Shown: positions 35,731 through 51,255 of the stretch, piece after piece
Position numbering within the stretch: position 1 is the stretch's first letter
How the letters are laid out: every line of letters begins with the position of its first letter
NCBI GenBank assembly: GCA_002794785.1
Contig: NBBA01000002.1
Span: forward strand, 930,001-994,000
From: Coniferiporia sulphurascens
Taxonomy: Eukaryota; Basidiomycota; Agaricomycetes; Hymenochaetales; Hymenochaetaceae
DNA: 64,000 nt
Direction of reading: 5' to 3'
Position numbers and translations under genes: made by a program
Notes under the pieces: generated by a model
Told to the model about the DNA's origin: nothing
Seen by the model: only the letters and a program-made list of their open reading frames with translations
Databases searched by the model: none

Positions 35731-36905
35731 TTAGACGTACGAGTCGACTATGACTTTTATTACGCTTTGAACGAATGTAGGAGTGAGGAAGCCACGCCAG
35801 CGGAAATGATGGACGTCCCCGACGCCATTGGGTGAAGGCGGTTCGTAAACAGCGACATACGGGTTCGCACGATCGTTGGCTTTTAGCCTATCGTAGTGTT
35901 AAGTCACTCAATCTAGTCGAACGGAGATAGAGGACGAACCGTTCAGAGCTTATGCATGACATGCCGACCCATTCGAAGATCTCTGAGATCCTTTCGTGCC
36001 AATCTTCCGTAGCCTCTCCTGCTTCATCCGCATCTGTAGAAGTAAGATGAGGTGGCGCCAAGTCAAATTGCGGGACGTAGACGTCCGGGAGAATGGCGTG
36101 GTGCGGATTCGACGTTATTTCTGTCTGCGCTTCAAGTGAAACTGAAGAGCCTATGTGCGGAATTTCCTTAGTGAACTTGCGGAACGGCGAAATGCTCGTT
36201 GTATAATATTACCTCGAGAGAGTACTTCCCAAGGTCCGATTCCACCAGAACTACGCCGTTCATCCCATTTTCGAAACGCCTCCTTCGCACGAGCGAATAA
36301 TTTTGAGTTATGATCATACAGATCAATTTGGACCACTTGTAGTTCCCTCATTAAAAATATACGCAAATTGTATGTTAATTCAACACACCAAAGCGCTCGT
36401 CGGACTTCTTGGATAGTTTCTCTCCAACAAGCCCCAATCGGTGGTACGTTTCTTTCGTTAGGGAAAGTGTGAGCACGCCTCGTTGGTCCAAACACCAAAC
36501 GTCTTCCGTGTCAACCGATCCGAGGGACAGTGCAAGGAAGTCACTAAACGGTCCGAGTTAACTATTTCCGTGATATTCAGATGTGCATATACCGCTGCTC
36601 ACTTTTGCGGTGAATATTTGCCGGTGAAGCTGTATGCGGTGTCCAGAACTTTGCATAGTTCGACCTGGCCCTTGTAGTATGTTTCACTGAGACCCTCGAG
36701 GCTCGCAGTAAGAGCAGAGTGAGATGGGAAGACGACGTCCAGCTGTTGAGTAGATTGAGTTCGCGCTCAGTTGGACAAAAGGTAACAGGAACTGACAACA
36801 TTCCTGTTGTACAAACGGATGGCTGATGCTGAGCGACTCTGGCAGCCCAGAAGGCGAGCCTGAGCTCGAGGATACCACCGTCCTCAAGTTTTTGCGTGCG
36901 TCCAT
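35731..36905 (-). CDS. RNase P/MRP Rpp40-like subunit
   Basis: This is a predicted protein subunit of nuclear ribonuclease P/MRP, which processes tRNA and rRNA precursors. It is hidden by small exons. The ATG at 36905 leads to SISHPF, then an intron. Exon 2 reads LDVVFPSHSALTASLEGLSE then TYYKGQVELCKVLD (~36740-36600). Exon 3 reads DFLALSLGSVDTEDVWCLDQ then RGVLTLSLTKETYHRLGLVG (~36545-36400), a characteristic block. Exon 4 reads VVQIDLYDHNSKLFARAKEA then FRKWDERRSSGGIGPWE. Exon 5 has NPHHAILPDVYVPQFDL and IFEWVGMSCISSER. The last exon reads RLKANDRANPYVAVYEPPSP then HHFRWRGFLTPTFVQSVI, the typical Rpp40 C-terminus, and ends VDSYV with TAA at 35733-35731. All joins keep frame, although the exon 4/5 donor (GTACTC) is less certain. 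Confidence 0.85.
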
Positions 36906-37081
36906 CGGGAGTGTATTAACGTGGTGGTCGAGAGCAAAAATCTAAATGACCGGTGTAGGTCGTCGACATTCGACTTGGCGTCTGCCGCTTTTGCCGACGG
37001 GCCAGTGCATGCACCTTGCGCGCACTTCACCATGAATAACACTTATCCAACAACTTTAAATACTACCAGCTTGAGCTGCAC
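36906..37081. promoter_or_regulatory. Compact bidirectional promoter, RPP40-like / pantothenate synthetase
   Basis: Only 176 bp separate the start codons of two divergent housekeeping genes, so both promoters must fit here. No classical TATA box was noted beyond a TTTAAATA-like stretch near 37056-37063. Confidence 0.6.
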
Positions 37082-38221
37082 ATGCTAGCGACCATCTCTC
37101 GGGGCGTCTTCGCCCCACGTCTGCGACAAACCAGCTTCGTCCTTACGCGTCGGGCGTCGATGTCGACGAGCACAAGCACAGAACTGCCCCCGTCGTCGAT
37201 CCCCATCTTCACAACACTCGCTCAACTGCGGGAATGGAGGAACAAGGCGTTCTCGGAGGGAAAGTCTGTCGGGTTCGTGCCGACGATGGGCGCACTGCAC
37301 GAAGGCCATCTCTCTCTTTGTGGGTGTCGTCGTCGCCAGCCGTGATCATTATGTCTAACCAGGGGCCCAGTACGACATTCGCTCGCGGACAATGACCTTA
37401 CCGTCGTCTCCATCTTCGTCAACCCCACTCAGTTCGCCCCGCACGAAGATCTCGCATCATACCCCCGCACTCTCCCGCAAGACCTCGACGCCCTAAGCTC
37501 CGTCACAGTCCCATCAAACCGCACCCCGTCCGCAGTCTTCCTCCCCACCATCGACACCATGTACCCGACGCCCCTAACCCCAGGCGCACCCCAACAAACC
37601 GGGACCTTCGTAGAAGTAAAGGGCCTCAGCGAGGCCATGGAGGGCCACTCGCGGCCGACGTTCTTCCGGGGCGTCGCGACGGTTGTGACGAAGCTGTTCA
37701 ACGCCGTGCAGCCCTCGCACGCGTATTTCGGGCAGAAGGACATCCAGCAGGCGCTCCTCCTGCGGCGTATGGCCTCGGACTTGCTCCTCGCGCACCCGAC
37801 GCCGCAGACGCTGCACATCGTGCCGACCGCGCGCTCTGCGCTACCCGAGGACGCCGGGCTCGCTCTGTCCTCGCGCAACGCGTACCTGAAGCCCGAAGAG
37901 CGCGCGCACGCCTCTTCGCTCATCCGCGCGCTGCGGTTTGGCGAGAAGACGTGGAACGCGGGCAAGTCGAAGGAGAGGGTCGTACGGGCTGCAATGATTT
38001 CGCTTGAGTCTGCCCTTGTCGCTGCGAAGGCTGCTGGAGTGAAGATTAGAGTTGATTACGTGGATATGAACGATACCGTGACGTTCAACGTTGTTGGCGA
38101 TGCGGAAACGAAGCAGTCGAAGAAAAATGAGGCGGTTGTCCTCAGCGGGGCGATATGGGTAGGTAGGACGCGCCTGATAGACAATGTCCTGCTGGGAGAC
38201 GCTAGCAAGATCATATACTAA
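37082..38221 (+). CDS. PAN6: Pantothenate synthetase (pantoate--beta-alanine ligase)
   Basis: This enzyme makes pantothenate (vitamin B5, the coenzyme A precursor) from pantoate, beta-alanine and ATP. The ATG at 37082 gives a 26-residue basic leader (MLATISRGVFAPRLRQ...) before a second Met at 37160; the longer form may be organelle-directed and the shorter cytosolic. The HIGH-like nucleotide motif is VGFVPTMGALHEGHLSL (~37268-37320). One intron follows (about 37321-37368), best ending at CCCAG so that SL continues as LRHSLADND. Then come VSIFVNPTQFAPHEDL, GVATVVTKLFNAVQPSHAYF and FGQKDIQQALLLRR (~37665-37770). The late substrate motif ALSSRNAYL lies near 37863-37890. The stop TAA ends at 38221. 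The length of about 360 residues is normal for fungi. GC is high in the middle of the gene. Confidence 0.95.
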
Positions 38222-38570
38222 ACCGTGTCCTTACATGCGAGCATATCGCATGACTGAAGGGAACAAGGTCATCATCAACTCGCGCTTCCGTTACACAGAA
38301 CAATCTGCATGGTGTTTCAGTAGGAGGCAGGACGTTATTTAATGTGCTACGTTTGAATGGAATTTCCAAAAGGTCTCACTTGTACCTTTCCCCAAGCCTA
38401 CAACATAGCCAGCATAACAGAACAAAAGCGAGAAAAATGTACAACTGAACGAAGATAATTTCAATTGCTTTTACACAAACACAGGATATACAGTATACAA
38501 TTTGGTATTCTTTTAACAAACTACCTCTAAATCGCACAAGAGATGCAGAAATCACATTTGATGCACACGC
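38222..38570. other. Convergent intergenic region, PAN6 / monooxygenase 1
   Basis: These 349 AT-rich bases lie between convergent stop codons. Nothing was recognised beyond 3' untranslated sequence. Confidence 0.6.
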
Positions 38571-42721
<4,151 letters not shown>

Positions 42722-43079
42722 AGTCAGGCTGGGTACTACTGAATCGATTGCATAATATCCGAAGTCCGACTTTTCTCGCACGCCACACCTTGATAGAGTT
42801 CACTCAATTCCCGAAAAGAGGCGCCTGTATAAATTTTAATCCATTGGATGCATTTTCCTCCAAAGGTTGTGTATTTATTAATGACGAATGACAGACACAA
42901 GTTTTTTTTGTGGAGATTTGATACCAATGAAACGTTTAAACTAACCGACTGTCTTTCCCCAAAGGACATGAAACGAACGGAACATGAAGTGAACGATTTA
43001 TCAAGAGGATTAAAGAGGTGAATACGGAGAATCGAAGTAGAAAAAGGGGGGAAGGGAGGAACAGCGTCATTCGTGTCTA

Positions 43080-45606
43080 TCACTTTCCAAAAGCTGTGTC
43101 CGGGTTCGAAGCATTGTAGTCAGGGCAAAGGTCGCTCCACGCGGCTGTGATAATGTGCATGAGCAAACGGTGTGTTAACGACGCGATCAAGTGGGGGAGA
43201 CTAACTGTTAACAGGGTTCGATCCCGCGATATTGTCAATGCCTTCAGTGAAGACGACAGCAAGGCCGCTATAGTACGGATTTTCAGATTCGATGTAGAAA
43301 TCCAGAGAAATTGTCGAGTCACTTACGCTTCCAAATGCCAGTCGATATGGCAGTGCAGGAACCAAGGGCCCGCGTTGTCCGTGGTAAATCGGATCGTAAC
43401 ATTGTCGCTCGTCCCGCCGATGTTTACCGTGTCGCGGCGCACCGGGTTCACGTAGTTGTACGTCGTGCTTCCTGCAGAGCGTACCACGTCGAAGGTGTGG
43501 CCGTGGAGATGGAGGGGATGCTGCACGTAAGGGGAGAGGGGGGGAGATCAGATCGAAACTGCAAAAGAGGAGGTGAATTGTAACGAACAGGGAAGCCATC
43601 ACCGGGGAACGAGATCTCGATAGTGCTGTTCCCAGGGAGTGCGTAAATCGAAGCAGCCGGGAGGAGGTCAGATGCGTCCGTGGTGCCGCTCAGGATTTGA
43701 AGGAGGACAGGCACACTAGGCGAGGCCCAAGAGACATTATTTATCATATGCTCGCCTGTTGTGGCGTTCTGAATGGAAGTCAGTCATCGGCAGCTGCCTA
43801 CAGATGGTGGTGAAACGGGAGCGCACAATACCGACGATCATGTTAAGAGCGTAGTCAACGCCTCCCGCGACAGCTGTACCAGGCTAGGCAGAACATCAGT
43901 TGTTGGAAGACTGGTGGAGTGGGGGGAATACCCACAACTCCGGGGTCAACGAGAGTCTTAAAGAAATTCAGGATAAGCCAGATATAACGGACTGATGTCG
44001 TAAAATGGGCTTACCGCCAGGTCAGCTTCGTTGAGTGCCGTTCCGTTGGTAGTTTGGTTAGTGGACGGGTCGACATCGGCAGCTCCGACATAGCGCAAGA
44101 TAGCGGAGTTGATACCGTTGTCAAACCCAGTAGTGCCAACAGAAGGGTCAGCGCGAATCCCTGTTTCGTATTTACAATCAGCAAATTAAATAGTGATGGG
44201 AAGGGACGTTATAAGCTCACAGTAGTTATCTACCGCTTGGTCTGCGGTGACGATAACCGAGTAGCGCTGAGCGGTGTAAATGACCAGCGAGTCGACCGTG
44301 AGAGGCTCCACCTCGTTACCGTCGGCCTCTATGACAGTCATGTTGTGGCCATCAATCGAGAAAGTATACCTAAGGGCATAATCAGACGGCAGAAAGTACC
44401 CATATGAGTTCTAGTACTTACGAGGGGTAGCAGCTTGTGCTAATGATACGGAAACGGTAGCTGGGGGGGGGAAGTGAGTAAGAAATGGAAACAAAATAAT
44501 TCTTATAACTAAGCCTACCGCTGGCCGGAGGTGACATTTAGGACTGCCAGAGCAGAATCAGTTGAGCCGCCCGAATACCGACCGAGTCCATTGATCAGCG
44601 TAGAATTTGGGGTCCTGGAATCTTATTAGCAAACTTAAAAGCAGGATGTTTTTTGAGCGAACATACGGGTCGACATTGCCGGTGTTAGGGAACAGAGATG
44701 GAGCAACCGTGTGATACCAGTCCGCAATTGTAATGATCGTAGTTTCTATAGGACTTTATTAGACGGGTCCAAAATAACAACTACTGAACTTACCGTCGTC
44801 GACGTCGTACATGTCCAAGAGAGGGTCATCCGGATCTGGATTTGTCGTAAGATACAAATACTCCCCCAGATTAATTTTTATATTTACCATAAAGAACCAG
44901 GGGACCGCTGTCAGATACTGATTAGCGAGAGTTAAAAAATAATTAAAGAAAAATTACCGGAGCCCATCGCAATACTGAGTAGACAGGTGAGAATGGTACC
45001 AGTAGGTCCCAGACTGACCGGGGACATCGAAGTTGTACCTTTGATGGGAAATGTTCAGAATGGGTCTAGTGAAGAATCCAGTACTCGGACATACAGGAAT
45101 GAGTTATCCGGAATGATGGGACACTGGCTAACGAATGAAACGCCATCCATTTCGGTTGTTCCTGCTTGGAAGAGGCCATGCCAATGCTAGGAGGAGGGGG
45201 AGGGAAGAGTTAATGCAGCTGAATTTTCCTAGTCCATGAGGGTTGCTTACGATTGAGGTGGATCGATACATGGTGGTATCAGTCAGGCTGTCGACGACAT
45301 TGATCTGATACTGGTGAGTTGGAGGTAACAAGGGAACAAAGGAGATAGTTACCTGGAGGTTGTCGCCGACGTTCCCAGAAATCAGAGGTCCAGGAAATTG
45401 ACCATTGGCGACCACGGTGCTTTGGAAGACGATATGAGCGCACAAATAAGAATGTATACATGCGCTTCAACTTACGAGCGAGAGAAACCGTCAGGAGAGA
45501 GGTCGACGTTGGAGATGGTGAGCGTCTCCGATACGACAGCGGCGAGCGCCTGACCCGACAGGGAAAGAGCGGCGGACGACGCCAATAAGAATGAGGCACC
45601 GAGCAT
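43080..45606 (-). CDS. Laccase 4 (multicopper oxidase)
   Basis: This is a secreted laccase. The ATG at 45606 opens [20 protein letters not shown], a signal peptide before [20 protein letters not shown]1 is in frame near 45185-45130 ([15 protein letters not shown] type), L2 is [16 protein letters not shown] (~45015-44965), L3 is [14 protein letters not shown] (~43520-43480), and L4 is [10 protein letters not shown] then GLAVVF (~43350-43250), with axial Leu. It has about 13 introns placed as in laccases 3 and 5. It ends [15 protein letters not shown], with TGA at 43082-43080. One intron donor is GTGGGT after LVDPGV, where the paralogues have LVDPGA with GTAAGT or GTAATT. I saw no disabling change. 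Several exon and intron blocks are almost identical to laccase 5, whereas others differ strongly. Confidence 0.94.
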
Positions 45607-45686
45607 TTAAAAAATCGATAGGGGCTGAGAGCTGAAGAGACTGGGGCGGTTGAGTTGCTGAACGAGACGGCTCAGACACAGAGCCC

Positions 45687-45694
45687 TTTTTATA
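45687..45694 (-). promoter_or_regulatory. TATA box of laccase 4
   Basis: TATAAAAA on the minus strand lies about 81 bp upstream of the ATG, aligned with the laccase 3 and 5 boxes. Confidence 0.65.
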
Positions 45695-45730
45695 CAGATG
45701 TCGGAAGCGAAAACATGTAAAAACATGTAA

Positions 45731-45760
45731 AATATGGGAAAATATGGGAAAATATGGGAA
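45731..45760. repeat. 10-bp minisatellite in the laccase 4 promoter
   Basis: Three perfect tandem copies of AATATGGGAA plus a partial fourth lie just upstream of two ACATGTAAAA words. The laccase 3 and 5 promoters have only a single related segment here. Confidence 0.9.
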
Positions 45761-45768
45761 ATATGAGT

Positions 45769-45785
45769 GTCACAGCCCGGCCGCC
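45769..45785 (-). promoter_or_regulatory. Conserved upstream block of laccase 4
   Basis: The plus strand reads GTCACAGCCCGGCCGCC, identical in laccase 5 (51239-51255) and in the laccase 3 promoter on the other strand. It lies about 163 bp before the ATG, 18-20 bp farther than in the paralogues because of the minisatellite. Confidence 0.45.
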
Positions 45786-46669
45786 AGACCAGAGGTTCCG
45801 TGAGAGGGTGGCGCACTTGCTGGGTGCTTGAGCGCGTAGCGCATACGTAAAGAGACTAGCTCAAACAAATGAGACATTAATATTTGGGCGATCCGGGATG
45901 GAACAATCTACGTGGAATACAATGGCTGCGCCGAAACGATTGGGCTGCGCGGAGGAGAGCGAATAACGTTAGCTGTGCGAAGTGAAAGTACACGCGAATC
46001 TGCATCGGGCGCAAATGGCGGTGCTCTGGGACTGCGGAGGACGCAAGGCCTGGGGCCGGTGGGAAAAGATCAACTCACCTCTGTCTTAACAATGCTCGAC
46101 TCGAAGCCGGTGTTGGCTACCGCGCGAGGCAAATATGCGAGTTTTAAATTGCTGCGAGCTGCCAGTCCAAGCCATCCTTGTGAGGGCGTACTCGTCAACC
46201 CGCGTTCGGGATCCAGTGTCACAGACGGAAGGTCCGAGTGATTTTGTCTGTCGCTACTCGGACTCTCGGAGCGGCCTGACCCCTAGCCCTGAGGGTTATT
46301 CAATGCAAAAGCTCGGTAAGAGATTAAGACATCTCTTCGGCTGCGACAGTCGCCGCCGCGAACCAGCACTGAGTTCGCGCTTCCTTGCTCTTAGCGGCCG
46401 CCTCCAGTCCTGAGAGCATATCTAGAGGCAAATCTGTAGCTGGCAAGAATAAATACATCTCGCTTGACTGCAAGTCAGTGGACAAATAAAAAAGGTAAGC
46501 GGGAAAAACAAGGCTGCGGGCTTTGGAGCCGGCCGCCTTTAAGACGCCTATTAGTACACAGAAGAAAGGGTAGTACCACCCGCCTCACGATGTCCGCAGC
46601 GACTTGATTTGTGATTGTTAACAGTGCAATCAACGTCGGGATAAAGGGAGTAATCATTAAAATCAATCC

Positions 46670-47469
46670 ATAGTCACAGGAGTTTGTACTTCAATAATTT
46701 GTGCCTATCGGTCTGGTCGCGTCCAGTGTAAATCCGAGTTCCGTGAGAACCCCAGAGAGCGAACCGTCTGAACTGAGAACATACTCAGTATTTCAATCTC
46801 CGCTTCCCCATCACCCTCTCTGGTTCCAGAGTGCTTCAAATTTACCTAGCACAGAAAAGGCCATATGAGCTTATGCCCGGTATAATCAGTCTAGAAGAGC
46901 TGCCGGAGCTCACCGAAAAATGTCTTTTCTGTCATCACGGTTGATTTGTATTTACACAATGAGTCGATCAACTTCGAGTCCGTTACATGCATCAAATCAA
47001 GGAAAACGGGTCCCAATTGTTCCTTGATGAAGAGTTGTCTGTGTAACATTCAAAGAAGGAACAGATTCAGCTTTAAAAAGCGGTAGGTCATACCCATAGA
47101 CATCGAGCTGTAGGCGCGATGAAATCTGGCGCTCGATTATCTCACTGATGTAAAATTTCGGCTATGGCATACTGTGTGAATAGAACCCATTGGGCGCGGG
47201 GTTATGGAATGCAGCCATGTGCACCTGACTATTTTCACTGAGTTCAAGAAAAGTTCATAGTATGGATTGGTAAATATGACGAGTATCTCTTACCTCGAAC
47301 ACTCCAGCCACGAGTGGCTGGACATCGTCCGCTTGTCCGGAAGCGACTCCCTTCTCTCTCTTATCCACGACGCAAGCATGTGTTCCATTTTCGCAAGGTC
47401 GTTGGAGGTCATGAGGCCAGCGGGTCCTGCACCGAGCACTAGCACGTCTACATAAGATTCTTTCACCAT
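46670..47469 (-). pseudogene. 5'-half remnant of phenol monooxygenase (A)
   Basis: From an ATG at 47469 the sequence reads [20 protein letters not shown] then TSNDLAK, nearly the start of the intact copies. It then loses frame, and the cofactor-ring region is scrambled (NVRVVDKR becomes out of frame). Further along, decayed counterparts of the HQGAIEAIF and KELGF exons are visible near 47010-46980 and 46740-46715. Similarity stops near 46670, within the intron after the DG-motif exon, where laccase upstream DNA begins. The substrate-binding half, GD motif and thioredoxin-like C-terminus are all missing. It cannot encode an enzyme. Confidence 0.85.
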
Positions 47470-48217
47470 CGTTGTGGTCCGTCGCTGGATTTGTATAGCA
47501 GTGGGCTCAGGAGTCAGAGATATCCAACAGGGCACTCCAGACCGAGGTTCGTTCAGATGGAAGTTAATTCCATTATGAGGCTCCATGATGATGGCGGTGG
47601 ATGGGGTTTCTTTTCTTAACAATTAAAAGAATCCGTGCATGTGGTGCGAGTCAGTCGGTCATCTTCGCGCAGATTAGGATCAAAGTGCAAGTGCTATCAT
47701 GGAGGAGAAAACACTAAACTTGATTGAGAAGGCGTCAGTGGATTTCCGCTGCCACACGCGGCCACTTTTCTCGTCGTCGTTTCCCCGGCTTGCTGTACGT
47801 TCGCTCTTCAGCACTTGGTAAGTCCGGGTTGGCCGTCAGTCTCCCGTTATAAAGTGTTAGACACGGAACCCAACACAGGGGAAAGCAATTAGTAGACATA
47901 GTAATGGCATTGCGTTTAGTAACAAACACAAAATCGCGGTCGAGTGTTGAAATCGCCGAACGTAACAGAAGGTGACATTACGCTGTCACGCGCATTCTTA
48001 CGCAATCAGTTTTCCTAGTTTGGAATCTTCCGGTTTCACTACTCTCTTTCCTCTTTCCCTCCTGATGGCCCTTTCTCCGCCGAAGGAGGAACCGTGTATG
48101 CTTTAGATCTTCCGAGGGCTTTCCATTACTATTCCGTCTGCGACAGGCTTAGGGCGAACTTCGTGGTACCTTCAAGTTGCCTTTAATGGCACTAAATACT
48201 GATCGGGATTCGGGATG
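47470..48217. other. Tail of duplication unit A
   Basis: DNA homologous to 52943-53949 that holds the former monooxygenase promoter and a 220-bp well-conserved block (47990-48217). No gene was recognised. It lacks the palindromic insertion found in unit B. Confidence 0.55.
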
Positions 48218-48569
48218 GCAAGTCAGACTGGGGTGGTCGGTACCGAATCGATTGTATAACATCCGAAATATGACTTTTCCTACACGCTACACCCAGATAG
48301 GGTGAGCTCGGTCTTCGAAAAAAGACACTCATGTAAATTTTCTCCTCCATAGATTGTGTATTCATTAATGACGAATGACAGACACAGTAATGATATGGAG
48401 GTGTGTCCCATTGACGTATTTAAAGTAACCGATATTGTCCTTCTCCCAAAAATCATGAAACGAATGGAATATAAAGTGATTGTTTTAACGAGGGAATTGA
48501 AAGGGCGAAGACTTGTCCTGTAGAAAAAGGGGGGAGTAGGGGGGCCGGGGATAGTGTTACACGCGTCTA

Positions 48570-51094
48570 TCACTTTTCAAAAGCTGTGTCCGGGTCCGCA
48601 GCATTATAATCAGGGCAAAGGTCGCTCCACGCGGCTGTGATGGTGTGCATAAGTAAATGGTACGTTGGCGGAGAGACCAAGCGGGAGAGACTCACTGCTA
48701 ACAGGGTTCGATCCCGCGATATTGTCGATGCCTTCAGTGAAGACAACAGCGAGGCCGCTATAGTACGGAATTTCAGAATCGATATATGAATTCAGAGAAA
48801 TAAAAACAGTGTCACTCACGCCTCCAAGTGCCAGTCAATATGGCAATGCAAGAACCAGGGACCCGCATTATCCGTGGTGAATCGGATCGTAACATTGTCG
48901 CTCGCCCCGCCGATGCTTACGGTGTCTCGGCGCACCGGGTTCGCGTAGTTGTACACCGTGCTCCCTGCGGAGCGTACCACGTCGAAGCTGTGACCATGAA
49001 GATGGAGAGGATGCTGCGCGAAAGAGGAAAAAGGTCATGTTCGAACTTCAAAAAAGGAGAGGGAGTATAACGAACAGCGACACCATCACCAGGGAACGAG
49101 ATCTCGATAGTGCTATTCCCAGGGAGTGCGTAAATCGAAGCAGCCGGGAGGAGGTCAGATGCGTCCGTGGTGCCGCTCAGGATTTGAAGGAGGACAGGAA
49201 CACTAGGCGAGGCCCAAGAGACGCCATTTACGGTGTGCTCGCCAGATGTGCCATTCTATGAAAATTCAGCCATCGGAAGCCGTGTAAAACAACTGTGAAA
49301 CGAGGACGCACAATACCAACGACCATGTTAAGAGCATAGTCAACGCCTCCTGCGACAGCCTCACCAGGCTAGGAACATTATCAGTTGTTGGAAGGTCAAT
49401 AGAGTAACGGAAATAATTACAGCACCAGGGTCGACGAGAGTCTTGAAAAACTTCGAGGTAAGCTAGCCATAACAAACCAATACCACAAAGCTATCTTACC
49501 GCTAAATCAGCCTCGCTGAGTGTCGTTCCGTTGGTAGTTTGGTTAGTGGACGGGTCGACATCGGCAGCCCCGGCATAACGCAAAATGGCGGAGTTGATAC
49601 CGTTGTCAAACCCGGTGTTGCCGACAGAAGGGTCAGCGCGAATCCCTGTTTCGTATTTATTGTCAGCGAACCAATTTTTTTTCGATAGGAAGGGACTTTA
49701 TAAGCTCACAGTAGTTATCTACCGCTTGGTCTGCGGTGACGATAACCGAGTAGCGCTGAGCGGTGTAAATGACCAGCGAGTCGACTGTGAGAGGCTCCAC
49801 CTCGTTGCCGTCGGCCTCTATGACAGTCATGTTGTGACCATCAATCGAGAAAGTATACCTAAGGGCATAATCAGACGGCGGAAAGTACTCATATGAGTTC
49901 TAGTACTTACGAGGGGTAGCAGCTTGTGCTGATGATACGGAAACGGTAACTGGGGGGGAAAGTGGGTAAGAAATGGAAACAAAATAATTCTTTCAACTAA
50001 GCCTACCACTGGCCGGAGGTGACATTTAGGACTGCCAGAGCAGAATCAGTTGAGCCGCCCGAATACCGACCGAGTCCATTGATCAGCGTAGAATTCGGGG
50101 TCCTGGAATCTCATTAGCAAAGGTAAAAGCAGAATGTTTTTGGAGCGAACATACGGATCGACATTGCCGGTGTTAGGAAACAGAGATGGAGAAACTGTGT
50201 GATACCAGTCCGCAATTGTAATGATCGTGGTTTCTGCGGTCCTTGTTAGACGGGTCCAAAATAATAACTACCGAACTTACCATCGTCAACGTCGTACATG
50301 TCCAAGAGAGGATCATCAGGGTCTGGATTTGTCGTAAGATACACACACTATTTCAGAACTGTTTTTGAATATACCATAAAGAACCAGAGGTCCGCTATCA
50401 GAAACCCAATCAGCAAGAGTACGAATTGAACCATTTAAAAAAGAAAAATTACCGGAGCCCGTCGCAATACTGAGTAGACAGGTGAGAATGGTACCAGTAG
50501 GTCCCAGACTGACCGGGGACATCGAAGTTGTACCTTTGGTGGGCAATGTTCAAAATGCATTTAGTGAAGAATCCAATACGCGGACATACAGGAACGAGTT
50601 ATCCGGAATGATGGGACACTGGCTAACGAATGAAACGCCATCCATTTCGGTCGTTCCTGCTTGGTAAAGACCATGCCAGTGCTAGTAGTAAGGAAAAATC
50701 AATACAACTAAATTTTCTTCACCATGCAGCTTGCTTACGATGGAGGTGGACCGATACATGGTGGTATCAGTCAGGCTGTCGACGACATTGATCTAATACT
50801 GGTGAATTGCGGGTAACGAGGGAACACAGGGAATAGTTACCTGGAGGTTGTCGCCGACGTTTCCGGAAATCAAAGGTCCAGGAAATTGTCCATTGGCGAC
50901 CACAGTGCTTTGAAAGACAATATGAGCGCGTAAATGATAGTGCGTAAATGCGCTTCGACTCACGAACGAGAGAAACCGTCAGGAGAGAGGTCGACGTTGG
51001 AGATGGTTAGCGTCTCCGATACGACAGCGGCGAGGGCCTGACACGACAAGGAAAGAGCGGCGGACGACGCCAACAAGAGTGAGGCACCAAACAT
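48570..51094 (-). CDS. Laccase 5 (multicopper oxidase)
   Basis: This is a secreted laccase. The ATG at 51094 opens [20 protein letters not shown], a signal peptide before [20 protein letters not shown]1 falls near 50680-50630, L2 ([16 protein letters not shown]) near 50500-50450, L3 ([14 protein letters not shown] type) near 49010-48975, and L4 ([10 protein letters not shown] then GLAVVF) near 48850-48740, with axial Leu. Intron number and positions match laccases 3 and 4. It ends [12 protein letters not shown], with TGA at 48572-48570. No frame break was found. The mature start is identical to laccases 3 and 4, so differences in role, if any, probably lie in expression. Confidence 0.94.
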
Positions 51095-51174
51095 TTAAAA
51101 TATCAAAAGGGGCCGGAAGCTAAAGAGACTGGGGTGGTTGAGTTGCTGAATGAGACGGCCCAAACAGAGAGCCC

Positions 51175-51182
51175 TTTTTATG
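51175..51182 (-). promoter_or_regulatory. TATA-like box of laccase 5
   Basis: CATAAAAA on the minus strand lies about 81 bp upstream of the ATG. The first T of the laccase 4 box is C here. Confidence 0.6.
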
Positions 51183-51238
51183 CAGCTGTCGGAAGCGGAC
51201 ACATGAAAAAAAACATGTAAAACATGGAAGCTACGAGC

Positions 51239-51255
51239 GTCACAGCCCGGCCGCC
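51239..51255 (-). promoter_or_regulatory. Conserved upstream block of laccase 5
   Basis: The plus strand reads GTCACAGCCCGGCCGCC, identical to the laccase 4 copy, about 145 bp before the ATG. Confidence 0.45.

Larger units (their letters stand above)
45607..46669. other. Duplicated laccase 4 upstream region
   Basis: About 1 kb of DNA homologous to 31450-32516 (inverted) and 51095-52060. It holds the TATA box, promoter minisatellite and shared GC-rich block. The open frames in it are not conserved as proteins among the three copies, so I treat it as non-coding. Confidence 0.6.
42722..48217. repeat. Tandem duplication unit A (laccase 4 + monooxygenase fragment)
   Basis: About 5.5 kb, repeated head to tail as unit B at 48218-53949. 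Left ends match (AATCGATTGCATAATATCCG at ~42743 against AATCGATTGTATAACATCCG at ~48246). Right ends match (ACTAAATACTGATCGGGATT at ~48191 against the same at ~53922). In between, laccase, upstream region, monooxygenase fragment and a 500-bp tail occur in the same order. Ends are estimated by eye. Confidence 0.82.
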
